This document shows, piece after piece, positions 7,865-17,987 of a stretch of 59,170 nt of DNA. This DNA comes from Komagataeibacter saccharivorans. Lineage in GTDB: Bacteria > Pseudomonadota > Alphaproteobacteria > Acetobacterales > Acetobacteraceae. Under the pieces are notes generated by a model. It did no database searches. It was not told the DNA's origin and saw only the letters and a list, made by a program, of their open reading frames with translations. A program made the position numbers and the translations under genes. The stretch spans positions 1 to 59,170 of the forward strand of contig NZ_NKTY01000020.1 of the NCBI RefSeq assembly GCF_003207825.1. Reading direction: 5' to 3'. The stretch's first letter is position 1, and each line of letters begins with the position of its first letter.

Positions 7865-8887
7865 ATGCTCGTACGTCGTCGCCTTCTTCATGTTGCCGCC
7901 GCTTCCCTCGCCGGGGCGGGTGCGTCGTGGCTGCTGCCCGCCCATGCGGCACTTCCGCATGCAGGCGCGAAAGCGGCGGCGGCGCCGGGGGATTACGCCA
8001 GTTTTGTCGCAGGCATCAGGCGTGATGCGATTCGGCAGGGACTGACGGCGGATGCCGTAACCCAGGCGCTTGCTGCCCTGACCACGCCCAACATGCAGGT
8101 GATCCAGCGCGACCGGCACCAGCCCGAATTCCACCTGACATGGGCGCAGTACCGCAGCCGTGTGCTGACACAGCGCAAGATAGATGACGGACGCGCCGCC
8201 TTCGCCGCCCAACGCGCCGTGATGGAGCAGCAGGTCCTGACCCGTTACGACGTGTCGCCGGGCGCGGTTATGGGGGTATGGGGGCTGGAATCGGCCTATG
8301 GTACGCTGACCGGCAGGTTCGACGTGGTCGATGCGCTGTGCACCCTTGCCTATGAAGGGCGGCGGGCGAAGTTCTTCCGCGATGAACTGTTCCATGCGCT
8401 GGCCATCCTCAATGCGGGTGATGTCGCCCCGGGGGACATGACCGGCAGTTACGCGGGTGCCATGGGCCAGCCACAGTTCATGCCAGGCGCCTACCTGAAA
8501 TACGCCGTGGATATTGATGGCGACGGGCGACGCGACATCTGGCATTCGATGCCTGACATATTCGGTTCCATCGCCAGCTACCTTGCCGGTTCCGGCTGGG
8601 TGGGGGGCGAAAGCTGGGGGCAGCAGGTCACGATGCCCGACAGCGTGCCGCAAGCCATACTGGGCCATGCCCGTATCCGTACACTGGCGGAATGGACGGC
8701 AATGGGCGTGCGCCAGATCGGTGGCGCGCCCTTCGCCCAGCCCGACATGACGGGCGCCGTGCTGCGCCCGGACGGGCCGGGGGGCGAAGCCTTCATGGTC
8801 TATCGTAATTTCGCCGCGATCCGTCGCTACAATCCATCTGATTTCTATGCGCTGGCCGTTGGCCTGCTGGGGAACGAAATCGCGTGA
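7865..8887 (+). CDS. Lytic murein transglycosylase, MltB type
   Basis: MltB-type enzymes cleave peptidoglycan between MurNAc and GlcNAc with formation of 1,6-anhydro ends in the periplasm. The product is 340 residues with an N-terminal export signal (MLVRRRLLHVAAASLAGAGA, cleavage near the AHA-AL motif). The catalytic glutamate lies in GLESAYGTL, and AGAMGQPQFMPGAYLKYAVD is the second family block. There is no lipobox, so it appears to be a soluble form. The ATG at 7865 puts the signal peptide first; a TTG at 7829 would add 12 residues. It is followed closely by dacA and may be co-transcribed with it. Confidence 0.88.
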   Translation: MLVRRRLLHVAAASLAGAGASWLLPAHAALPHAGAKAAAAPGDYASFVAGIRRDAIRQGLTADAVTQALAALTTPNMQVIQRDRHQPEFHLTWAQYRSRVLTQRKIDDGRAAFAAQRAVMEQQVLTRYDVSPGAVMGVWGLESAYGTLTGRFDVVDALCTLAYEGRRAKFFRDELFHALAILNAGDVAPGDMTGSYAGAMGQPQFMPGAYLKYAVDIDGDGRRDIWHSMPDIFGSIASYLAGSGWVGGESWGQQVTMPDSVPQAILGHARIRTLAEWTAMGVRQIGGAPFAQPDMTGAVLRPDGPGGEAFMVYRNFAAIRRYNPSDFYALAVGLLGNEIA

Positions 8888-8949
8888 CGGGCACCGTCAC
8901 CCCGACCGGCGGTCCGCGCCCGGTCGGTACCTACCGGACCAAGGATGCA

Positions 8950-10170
8950 ATGCACACCCGACGTTTCCTTCTGGCTGGGGCAACCAGCCTTCTTGTATCC
9001 ACCACGGCGCTGGCCGCCCCGGCACGTCGCCGCCATGCGGCCCCACACGCGGCCGATGGCGCGGCGCAGGCTTCAGCCGTACCATCCACCCCGGCGAACA
9101 GCCTGATCGGTCCCATCGACACGATTGCGCGCTGGGCGTGCATTGTCGATTACACCACCGGGGCGGTGATACTGGAAAAGGCGGCTGATGAACGGATGCC
9201 GCCATCCTCGCTGACCAAGATGATGACGGCCTATGTCGTGTTCGGCATGCTGCATGCGGGCAGGCTGACGCTGGAGCAGACGCTTCCGGTCAGCGAGAAG
9301 GCATGGCGGATGCAGGGCTCGAAAATGTTCGTGCCGCTGAACGGAACCGTCACGGTCGCCGAACTGATTCAGGGCATGGTGATCCAGTCCGGTAACGATG
9401 CCTGCATCGTGCTGGCCGAAGGCATTGCCGGATCGGAGGACCAGTTCGTCAGCCTGATGAACGCGCAGGCGGCCCAGTTGGGCATGACCAACAGCCACTT
9501 CCTGAACGCGACGGGCTGGCCGATGGACGGGCATTACATGTCCGCGCGCGATGTGGCGACGATCGCCATGCACCTGATCCACGACTTTCCGGAATATTAT
9601 CATTTCTTTTCGGAAAAAAGTTTCCAGTTCAACAAGATCACGCAGGAAAACCGCAACGCGCTGGTGGTCAAGGGCATTGCGGACGGCCTGAAGACCGGCC
9701 ACACGGACGCAGGCGGATTCGGCCTGTGCGCCAGCGCCGAGCGTGGCGGCAACCGTGTCGTCATGGCGCTTAATGGCCTGCCCAGCAGCAACGCCCGCGC
9801 GCAGGAAGGCGAACGGCTGTTTGAATGGTCCTTCGTCAATTTTGAAAATGCGACGCTGATCCATAAGGGCGTAGCCATGGACAACGCGCCCGTATGGCTG
9901 GGGCAGGCGGCGACCGTGCCGCTGGTGGCCACAAGGGACGTGACGCTGACCCTGCCGCACGGCTGGCAGAACAGGGTGCATGTCAGCATGGATTACAGCA
10001 GTCCCATTCCCGCCCCGGTCATGGCGGGGCAGCAGGTGGGCGAACTGGTCATCGCCAATACCGGGCTGGCTGAAATCCGGGTACCGCTGGTCGCGGGCGC
10101 CAGCGTGCCCCGACTTGGGCTTATGGGGCGGGCTACGGCGGTTCTGGGCCAGAAGCTGGGACGGGGCTAG
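8950..10170 (+). CDS. dacA: D-alanyl-D-alanine carboxypeptidase (PBP5/DacA family)
   Basis: This serine-type low-molecular-mass penicillin-binding protein trims the terminal D-Ala from peptidoglycan pentapeptides. The 406-residue protein starts with a signal peptide (MHTRRFLLAGATSLLVSTTA, cut after ALA-AP). All three active-site motifs are present: SSLTK (SxxK), SGN in VIQSGNDAC, and KTG in LKTGHTDAGG. The C-terminal PBP5 beta domain follows (about 310-400). The ATG at 8950 has an AAGGA ribosome binding site just upstream; a GTG at 8884 overlapping the previous stop is less likely because it would bury the signal peptide. The stop is 2 bp before tmk. Confidence 0.92.
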   Translation: MHTRRFLLAGATSLLVSTTALAAPARRRHAAPHAADGAAQASAVPSTPANSLIGPIDTIARWACIVDYTTGAVILEKAADERMPPSSLTKMMTAYVVFGMLHAGRLTLEQTLPVSEKAWRMQGSKMFVPLNGTVTVAELIQGMVIQSGNDACIVLAEGIAGSEDQFVSLMNAQAAQLGMTNSHFLNATGWPMDGHYMSARDVATIAMHLIHDFPEYYHFFSEKSFQFNKITQENRNALVVKGIADGLKTGHTDAGGFGLCASAERGGNRVVMALNGLPSSNARAQEGERLFEWSFVNFENATLIHKGVAMDNAPVWLGQAATVPLVATRDVTLTLPHGWQNRVHVSMDYSSPIPAPVMAGQQVGELVIANTGLAEIRVPLVAGASVPRLGLMGRATAVLGQKLGRG

Positions 10171-10172
10171 GC

Positions 10173-10829
10173 ATGTCCGGCCTGTTCATTACGTTTGAAG
10201 GAGGGGAAGGCGCGGGCAAGTCCACACAGGCGGGCCTTCTGGCCGGTTTCCTGCGCGCGGCGGGGCATGAGGTGGAGCTTACGCGCGAACCCGGCGGCAC
10301 GCCGGGGGCGGAGGCGCTGCGTGATTTCCTGCTGTTCGGTGGCCATGACCTGTGCGCCCGGGCGGAGGTGCTGGCCCATTTCGCCGCCCGGGCCGATCAT
10401 GTCGAACGGCGCATCCTGCCTGCCCTGCAACAGGGGCGGATCGTCATCTGTGACCGCTTTACCGATTCAACCGAAGCCTATCAGGGCTATGGGCTGAGCC
10501 ATGCCGATCCTGCCATGCTGGACATGATCGCCCGTCTGCGCGCGCTCATTCCGGTCGTGCCGGATCTGACCTTCGTGCTGCAGGTGCCTGCCGCCATCGC
10601 CCATGCCCGCATGGCGCAGCGTGGCAGCGACCGCACGGATCGGTATGAAGCGCTGGATACCGCTTTTCACGCCCGCGTGGCGCAGGGGTTTGACGCCGTG
10701 GCCAGCCGTGACGGCACGCGCTGCCGCCGCATTGATGCAAGTGGTGCGGTGGACGGGGTGCAGGCAGCGCTTCGCGCGGAACTGGAGCCTTTCCTTGCGG
10801 ATATGGCGGGCAGGGCTGGCAATGGATGA
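10173..10829 (+). CDS. tmk: Thymidylate kinase
   Basis: Tmk phosphorylates dTMP to dTDP for DNA synthesis. The 218-residue protein has the P-loop EGGEGAGKST (residues 9-18), the thymidine-binding ICDRFTDST segment and a lid region with arginines near MAQRGSDRTDRYE. It begins 2 bp after dacA and its last codons overlap the start of holB at 10822. The tmk-holB pair is a very common bacterial arrangement, linking dTTP supply with the replisome. Confidence 0.96.
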   Translation: MSGLFITFEGGEGAGKSTQAGLLAGFLRAAGHEVELTREPGGTPGAEALRDFLLFGGHDLCARAEVLAHFAARADHVERRILPALQQGRIVICDRFTDSTEAYQGYGLSHADPAMLDMIARLRALIPVVPDLTFVLQVPAAIAHARMAQRGSDRTDRYEALDTAFHARVAQGFDAVASRDGTRCRRIDASGAVDGVQAALRAELEPFLADMAGRAGNG

Positions 10830-11784
10830 TCCCCGCGCCTGCCGTCGCCTGATCGGGCATGACGCGGCATGGCAGGAGTTTCTTGCGGTCATAAGGTCAG
10901 GCCGGTTGCACCACGCATGGTTGCTGACCGGGCCGGAGGGGATCGGCAAAACCACCATGGCCTTCATGATGGCCCGTGTGCTGCTGGGCGCGGAAGATCA
11001 TGACAGCGCCGTGGGCCGCCGGGTCACGGCTGGCACGCATGCCGATCTGCTGGTGGTGGCCCGCGGGATGGACGATCGGCGTCACCGCCAGCGGCGCGAG
11101 ATCGTGGGCGATGACGTGCGTCCCATTTCAGCCTTCCTGCGTCGCACCGCAGCCGAGGGCGGCTGGCGCGTGGTGATCGTGGATGGTGCGGAATACATGA
11201 ACCGCACGGCGGCCAACGCCATCCTCAAGATCCTTGAGGAACCGCCCGAACGCGCCATCCTGATCCTGACCTGTTCCGTGCCGGGGCGTCTGCTGCCCAC
11301 GATACGCAGCCGGTGCCGGGTGCTGGGCCTGTCCCCGCTGGATGACGCAGCCATGCGCACCGTGTTCGCCGGGCGCACGGGTGGTCCCGATGCGGGCAGT
11401 CTGGCCACTATCCTGTCGCAGGCCCGTGGCGCGCCGGGCAGGGCGCTGGCGCTGCTTGATGGTGAGGGGGATGTGCTGGCCGGCCTTGTCGCGCGCGTCA
11501 TGGAAGGTGAAGGGGGCGAGGCGGCAGGCTATGATATTGCCGAACAGGTCACAAAACGGGAAAATGGCTTTTCCGTCTTTTTCGATCTGCTGTGTAATGC
11601 CATATCTGAAAAGACGCGCGCGCTGGCCTGCAATCCCGGCCCCGCGCGCATGAGTGACCTTCGCCCGGCCCGCCTGGCCCTGCTGTGGCAGGAAATGGTA
11701 CGGCTGCGTGCGGAAACCGAACAATTCAATCTGGATAAACAGCAGGCGGTCCTAACGGCGCTTGCGCGGGTGAGTGAAACATGA
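10822..11784 (+). CDS. holB: DNA polymerase III delta-prime subunit
   Basis: HolB is part of the clamp loader that places the beta clamp on primed DNA. The ATG at 10822 (MDDPRACRRLIGH) overlaps the end of tmk by 8 bp and gives 320 residues. An AAA+ Walker A loop GPEGIGKT is at 37-44, and the segment VVIVDGAEYMNRTAANAILKI is the delta-prime Walker B/SRC neighbourhood. The zinc-module cysteines seen in enterobacterial HolB are not present, which is common in Alphaproteobacteria. The stop overlaps the metG start by 4 bp (ATGA). Confidence 0.93.
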   Translation: MDDPRACRRLIGHDAAWQEFLAVIRSGRLHHAWLLTGPEGIGKTTMAFMMARVLLGAEDHDSAVGRRVTAGTHADLLVVARGMDDRRHRQRREIVGDDVRPISAFLRRTAAEGGWRVVIVDGAEYMNRTAANAILKILEEPPERAILILTCSVPGRLLPTIRSRCRVLGLSPLDDAAMRTVFAGRTGGPDAGSLATILSQARGAPGRALALLDGEGDVLAGLVARVMEGEGGEAAGYDIAEQVTKRENGFSVFFDLLCNAISEKTRALACNPGPARMSDLRPARLALLWQEMVRLRAETEQFNLDKQQAVLTALARVSET

Positions 11785-13319
11785 CACGGCGCTACTACGT
11801 CACAACACCAATCTATTACGTGAACGGGGCGCCACATATCGGCCACGCCTACACATCCGTCGCAGCCGACGTGATCGCGCGTTTCAAGCGGCTGGCGGGT
11901 TTTGATGTCTTTTTCCTGACCGGCACGGATGAACACGGGCAGAAGGTGGAACAGGCCGCGCAGACGGCGGGCATGGAACCGATTGCGTTTGCCGACCGCG
12001 TGGCGGCCGATTTCCGCGATATGTACGATACGATGGCCATCTCCTACGATGATTTCATCCGTACGACCGAACCCCGCCATGCCGAAGGGGCATCCGCCCT
12101 GTGGAAGCGGCTGGAAGAAAATGGCCATATCTACCTTGATGCGTATGAAGGCTGGTACGCGCTGCGTGACGAATGTTTCTACGGCGAAGACGAACTGGTC
12201 GATGGTCCCGATGGCAGGAAGGTGGCCCCCACCGGCGCTGCCGTGGAATGGGTGCGCGAGCCGTCCTACTTCTTCCGCCTGTCGGCCTTTGGCGACAGAT
12301 TGCTGGAACTGTATGAAAACCGTCCCGGCTTCATCGAACCGCAGAGCCGCCGTAACGAGGTCGCAAGTTTCGTGCGTCAGGGCCTGCGTGACCTGTCCAT
12401 AAGCCGTACCAGCTTCAACTGGGGCATTCCCGTTCCGGGTGACCCGAAGCATGTGATGTATGTGTGGGTGGATGCGCTGGCCAACTACCTGTCCGCCCTT
12501 GGCTTCCCGGATGAAAAAGGGCCGCGATGGGATTTCTGGCCCGCCAACCTGCATCTGGTGGGCAAGGACATCCTGCGCTTCCATGCCATCTACTGGCCCG
12601 CGCTGCTGATGGGGGCGGGGCTTGAACTGCCTGAGCGTGTGTTCTCCCATGGCTGGTGGACCATCGAAGGCCAGAAGATGAGCAAGTCGCTGGGCAACGT
12701 GGTGGACCCGCGTGACCTTGTTAAGACCTTCGGCCTCGACCCGATCCGCTTCTTCCTGATGCGCGAGATGCCCTTTGGCGGGGACAGTGATCTCAGCCGC
12801 CGGGCCATCGTCTCGCGCATGAATGTGGAACTGGCGAACGATCTGGGGAACCTTGCACAGCGCACGCTGTCCCAGATCGCGCGCAACTGTGAAGGGGTGC
12901 TGCCCCCGCAGGGTGCCCACACGGCGGAAGACACCGCCCTGCTGGCCCCGGCAAGCCTGCTGCCGCAGATCATGCATGAACAGATCGACCGTCAGGCCCT
13001 GACCGATGCGCTGGAGGAGGTGTGGAAGGTCATCCGCGCCTGTAACGCCTATATCGACCATCAGGCCCCGTGGAAGCTGAAGAAGACAGATGCCGCGCGC
13101 ATGGCGGACGTGCTGCGCGTGCTGGCTGATGCGCTGCGGATCATCGCCACCGTGCTTCAGCCCTACATGCCCGGCAGCATGGACCGGATGCTGACCCAGC
13201 TTGGCGTGGAAGCCGGGGAACGTGATTTCGCGGCCCTTGATACGCCGCTGCCTGGTGGCCGGGTACTGCCCGCGCCGCAGGGCATCTTCCCCCGCTTTGT
13301 CGAACCGGAGGCCACATGA
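11781..13319 (+). CDS. metG: Methionyl-tRNA synthetase
   Basis: MetG charges tRNA-Met with methionine. The 512-residue class I enzyme has HIGH at 19-22 (APHIGHAYTS) and KMSKS near residue 299-303 (GQKMSKSLGN), followed by the anticodon-binding helical domain. The C-terminal EMAP/tRNA-binding dimerisation domain of E. coli MetG is absent, which is a normal variant. The gene overlaps holB and tatD by 4 bp each, so all three are translationally coupled. An elongator tRNA-Met lies about 9 kb upstream. Confidence 0.97.
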   Translation: MTRRYYVTTPIYYVNGAPHIGHAYTSVAADVIARFKRLAGFDVFFLTGTDEHGQKVEQAAQTAGMEPIAFADRVAADFRDMYDTMAISYDDFIRTTEPRHAEGASALWKRLEENGHIYLDAYEGWYALRDECFYGEDELVDGPDGRKVAPTGAAVEWVREPSYFFRLSAFGDRLLELYENRPGFIEPQSRRNEVASFVRQGLRDLSISRTSFNWGIPVPGDPKHVMYVWVDALANYLSALGFPDEKGPRWDFWPANLHLVGKDILRFHAIYWPALLMGAGLELPERVFSHGWWTIEGQKMSKSLGNVVDPRDLVKTFGLDPIRFFLMREMPFGGDSDLSRRAIVSRMNVELANDLGNLAQRTLSQIARNCEGVLPPQGAHTAEDTALLAPASLLPQIMHEQIDRQALTDALEEVWKVIRACNAYIDHQAPWKLKKTDAARMADVLRVLADALRIIATVLQPYMPGSMDRMLTQLGVEAGERDFAALDTPLPGGRVLPAPQGIFPRFVEPEAT

Positions 13320-14113
13320 CCCGTACGGGACTGACTGACTCCCACTGTCATCTCGACCATTTTTCTGACGGGGAACTGCCCGAAATCCTGGCCCGCACGC
13401 AACAGGCCGGGGTGGATGGCATGGTCACCATCGGCACGCGTCTGTCGCGCGCGCAGCAGCAGAAGAAACTGGCGACGCTGGATCAGCCCGACCTGCGGGT
13501 GTGGTGCACCATCGGTACCCATCCCGACCATGTGACGGAAGAAGACCTGCCCGACGCCGCCACCATCGCCGCCATGGCGGATGATCCCTGCGTGGTGGGA
13601 ATCGGGGAAAGCGGGCTGGACTATTTCCACGGTCAGGCCGATGTCCGCCCGCTGCAGCACGAAAGCTTCCGCGTCCACATCGACGCCGCGCGCAGGACCG
13701 GCCTGCCGCTGGTGATTCATACGCGTGAGGCTGATGAGGACACGCTGGCGATCCTGCGCGATGAGACGACGCGCAACGGTGCTTTCCCGTTCCTGATCCA
13801 CTGCTTTTCGTCGGGGCCGGAACTGGCGCGCGGGGCGCTGGAACTGGGGGGATATATCAGCTTCTCGGGTATTGCGACGTTCAATCGTGCGCAGTCCGTG
13901 CGCGACGTGGCGAAAGACGTGCCTGCCGACCGGCTGCTGGTGGAAACCGATTCGCCATATCTTGCTCCCGTGCCCCGGCGTGGCAAGCGTAACGAGCCGG
14001 GTTATGTCGCCTATACCGCCCGCGTTCTGGCGGAACTGCGCGGGATGGAAGATGCGGCGTTTGCCGAAATGACCACGGCCAATTTCAGCCGCCTGTTCAC
14101 GCAGGCGGTCTGA
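13316..14113 (+). CDS. TatD-family metal-dependent hydrolase/DNase
   Basis: TatD-type enzymes are TIM-barrel metal hydrolases; bacterial members have 3'-5' exonuclease or D-aminoacyl-tRNA-related activities. The 265-residue protein carries the metal ligands in SHCHLDHF (His10, His12), GIGESGLDYF, VIHTREAD, LIHCFSSG and LLVETDSPYLAP, which are the five signature blocks of the family. The ATG overlaps the metG stop (ATGA). The metG-tatD-MBL order is conserved in many Alphaproteobacteria. Confidence 0.93.
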   Translation: MTRTGLTDSHCHLDHFSDGELPEILARTQQAGVDGMVTIGTRLSRAQQQKKLATLDQPDLRVWCTIGTHPDHVTEEDLPDAATIAAMADDPCVVGIGESGLDYFHGQADVRPLQHESFRVHIDAARRTGLPLVIHTREADEDTLAILRDETTRNGAFPFLIHCFSSGPELARGALELGGYISFSGIATFNRAQSVRDVAKDVPADRLLVETDSPYLAPVPRRGKRNEPGYVAYTARVLAELRGMEDAAFAEMTTANFSRLFTQAV

Positions 14114-14117
14114 CGGG

Positions 14118-14903
14118 ATGGAAATGATCATCCTCGGCTGCGGTGGGTCGGCTGGCGTGCCCATGCTCGGCGGTCCGGACGGGGCAGGGGACTGGGGCGA
14201 ATGCGATCCGGCGGAGCCGCGTAATCGCCGTACCCGGTCTTCCGTCATCATCAGTGACGGGCCGGGACGCACATTGCTGGTCGATACGGGGCCGGACCTG
14301 CGGGACCAGTTTCTGGCGCAGCGTGTCAGCGTGGTGGATGCGGTTCTGTATACCCATGCCCATGCCGACCATGTGGGCGGGCTGGATGAACTGCGGGCGA
14401 TCAACCGTATTATCGAGGGACCACTGCCCGTCTACGGAACGGCGGAGACGCTGGATGAAATCGCCATCCGGTTCGACTATGCCTTCCGCCCGTGGACACC
14501 GCCGCGCATTTTCCGTCCCATACTGGACGCGCATCCCCTTACGCTGCCCTGCCGTCATGTGATGGCGGGGATGTCCATACACCTGTTCAGCCAGCGGCAT
14601 GGCCGGACCGAAACGATCGGCCTGCGGGTGGGGCCGATGGCGTACTGCACCGATGTGGTCGAACTGAGCGACGCGGCCCTTGATACGCTGCGCGGGGTCG
14701 ATACGTGGGTGGTAGACTGTTTCCAGCGTGACGATCATCTTTCCCACGGATGGCTGGATCAGGTGCTGTACTGGCGCGGGATCATACAGCCCCGCCGCAC
14801 GGTGCTGACCCATATGGGGCCGGACATGGACTGGGGCTGGATGCAGGAAAACCTGCCCGCAGGGGTCGAGGCCGCCTATGACGGGATGCGGCTGTACGCC
14901 TGA
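14118..14903 (+). CDS. MBL-fold metallohydrolase (PhnP-like)
   Basis: The 261-residue metallo-beta-lactamase-fold protein has the HxHxDH zinc motif at 80-85 (THAHADHVGG), preceded by the SAGVPMLGG block typical of PhnP/RNase Z-like proteins. PhnP is a cyclic phosphodiesterase; no other phosphonate genes lie here, so a general cyclic-phosphate phosphodiesterase role alongside TatD is more likely. It starts 4 bp after tatD and probably ends the tmk-holB-metG-tatD transcript. Confidence 0.85.
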   Translation: MEMIILGCGGSAGVPMLGGPDGAGDWGECDPAEPRNRRTRSSVIISDGPGRTLLVDTGPDLRDQFLAQRVSVVDAVLYTHAHADHVGGLDELRAINRIIEGPLPVYGTAETLDEIAIRFDYAFRPWTPPRIFRPILDAHPLTLPCRHVMAGMSIHLFSQRHGRTETIGLRVGPMAYCTDVVELSDAALDTLRGVDTWVVDCFQRDDHLSHGWLDQVLYWRGIIQPRRTVLTHMGPDMDWGWMQENLPAGVEAAYDGMRLYA

Positions 14904-14977
14904 TCCCGCACAGTGTACGGGCCACGAGGGGCAGAAAACGTACGGACCATGCGTGTAATGCTTGCCAGCAGCGGTTT

Positions 14978-14996
14978 CGCACCCTATGAGGGTGCG
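14978..14996. promoter_or_regulatory. Hairpin in the guaB leader
   Basis: A perfect 7-bp palindrome CGCACCC-TATGA-GGGTGCG lies about 60 bp before the guaB start. No T-run follows, so it is unlikely to be an intrinsic terminator of the upstream operon. It could be a leader hairpin or an operator that senses purine status, but no known motif is recognised. Confidence 0.45.
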
Positions 14997-15041
14997 CCAA
15001 CGGTCGGTGACCCGAGGCGCGGGGAAGCCGCCATCTGCTGA

Positions 15042-16559
<1,518 letters not shown>

Positions 16560-16598
16560 CCCTGCCGGTTCCATGACAGTATAACGGTTCCATAATCC

Positions 16599-17894
16599 AT
16601 GACACCCAGCGCACGGCTTTCCGCCGCCATTGATCTTCTTACCGCAATGGAGGCGACGCCGCTGCGACCGGCGGACGCTCTGGCCAATGCCTTCTTCCGT
16701 GAACGGCGCTATATCGGCGGGGGCGACCGCCGGGCCATATCGGCGCGGGTGTGGGGCATCCTGCGGCACTGGCGCAGGATGCACTGGTGGATTGAAAACG
16801 CTGACATGCAGCCGACGCCCCGCCTGCTGGCGCTGGCGATGATGGCGCTGGAGGCACAGGGGCGTGAAAACCCCGATGATCTGTTTACGGGTGAACGCTA
16901 TGCCCCGCTGGGCCTGACCGGACCGGAACGGCGGCTGTATGACCGGCTGCGGGGGCAGGACCTGCTCCATCCGGACATGCCGCGCGCCGTCAGGCTGGAA
17001 GTGCCCGACTGGCTGCTGCCCCGGCTGGAACGCACGTTCGGCGATGCGCTGGAAGCAGAACTGGCGGCCATGGAAGGTGAAGCGACACTCGACCTGCGTG
17101 TAAACCTGCTCAAGTCCGACCGTCCCACGGCGCGCGCGGCACTGGGGACGGAGGGCATCCATGCCGTGGAGACCACGCTTTCCCCGTGGGGGTTGCGGGT
17201 AACGGGGCGCCTGCCGGTTACATCCAGCGCTGCTTTCCGCAGTGGCCTGATCGAAATACAGGACGAAGGCAGCCAGCTTGTCGTCGCGGCCGTTGGTGCG
17301 CGACCGGGCATGCGGGTGCTGGATTATTGCGCGGGTGCTGCGGGCAAGACGCTGGGCATGGCCATGACCATGGAAAATCGCGGTCATATCGTGGCCTGCG
17401 ACGTATCCGAACCCCGGCTGGAAGGGGCGGTGCGCCGCCTGCGCCGTGCGGGCGTGCATAATGCCGAACGTCACTTGCTGGTAGCGGGCGACCGCTGGGC
17501 GCGTCGGCGTAGCGGCAGTTTCGACCGTGTTCTGGTCGATGCGCCATGCACGGGCACGGGTACGTGGCGTCGTAACCCTGATGCCCGCCTGCGCCTGCGT
17601 GAACAGGACCTGCTGGAACTGACCGCCAAACAGGCCGAAATCATTGACCGTGCCGCAGCACTGGTCCGTCCCGGCGGACGCATGGTCTATGCGACGTGTT
17701 CCGTGCTGCGCGAAGAAAATACGGACCAGATCACGGCCTTTCTGGCGCGCAATCCCGACTTCGCACTGGTTCCCCCTGATTCGGAACACGATGACCTGCC
17801 GCCCGGACTGAGTACGGATGGTCAGGTCAGCCTTACCCCCCGCCAGCATCATACGGATGGCTTTTTTGCTGCCATGATGCAGCGTAAATCCTGA
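16599..17894 (+). CDS. RsmB/NOP-family RNA (cytosine-5) methyltransferase
   Basis: The 431-residue SAM-dependent enzyme probably methylates C5 of a cytosine in 16S rRNA. The SAM-binding part shows motif I as VLDYCAGAAGKTLGMA. The catalytic cysteine pair lies in VDAPCTGTGTWRRNP (motif IV) and YATCSVLREEN (motif VI). The N-terminal about 140 residues form an NusB-like or RNA-binding domain. It lies just behind guaB, probably in the same transcript. It cannot be assigned with certainty to position 967 (RsmB) over another cytosine. Confidence 0.87.
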   Translation: MTPSARLSAAIDLLTAMEATPLRPADALANAFFRERRYIGGGDRRAISARVWGILRHWRRMHWWIENADMQPTPRLLALAMMALEAQGRENPDDLFTGERYAPLGLTGPERRLYDRLRGQDLLHPDMPRAVRLEVPDWLLPRLERTFGDALEAELAAMEGEATLDLRVNLLKSDRPTARAALGTEGIHAVETTLSPWGLRVTGRLPVTSSAAFRSGLIEIQDEGSQLVVAAVGARPGMRVLDYCAGAAGKTLGMAMTMENRGHIVACDVSEPRLEGAVRRLRRAGVHNAERHLLVAGDRWARRRSGSFDRVLVDAPCTGTGTWRRNPDARLRLREQDLLELTAKQAEIIDRAAALVRPGGRMVYATCSVLREENTDQITAFLARNPDFALVPPDSEHDDLPPGLSTDGQVSLTPRQHHTDGFFAAMMQRKS

Positions 17895-17987
17895 TATACA
17901 CGAACCATTACGCCCGGTCGTATTTACGCGCATGAACTGGATGCCGGCCAGGCGGCAGGGGTGTTTGCAACAAAGTGGGATACGGGC

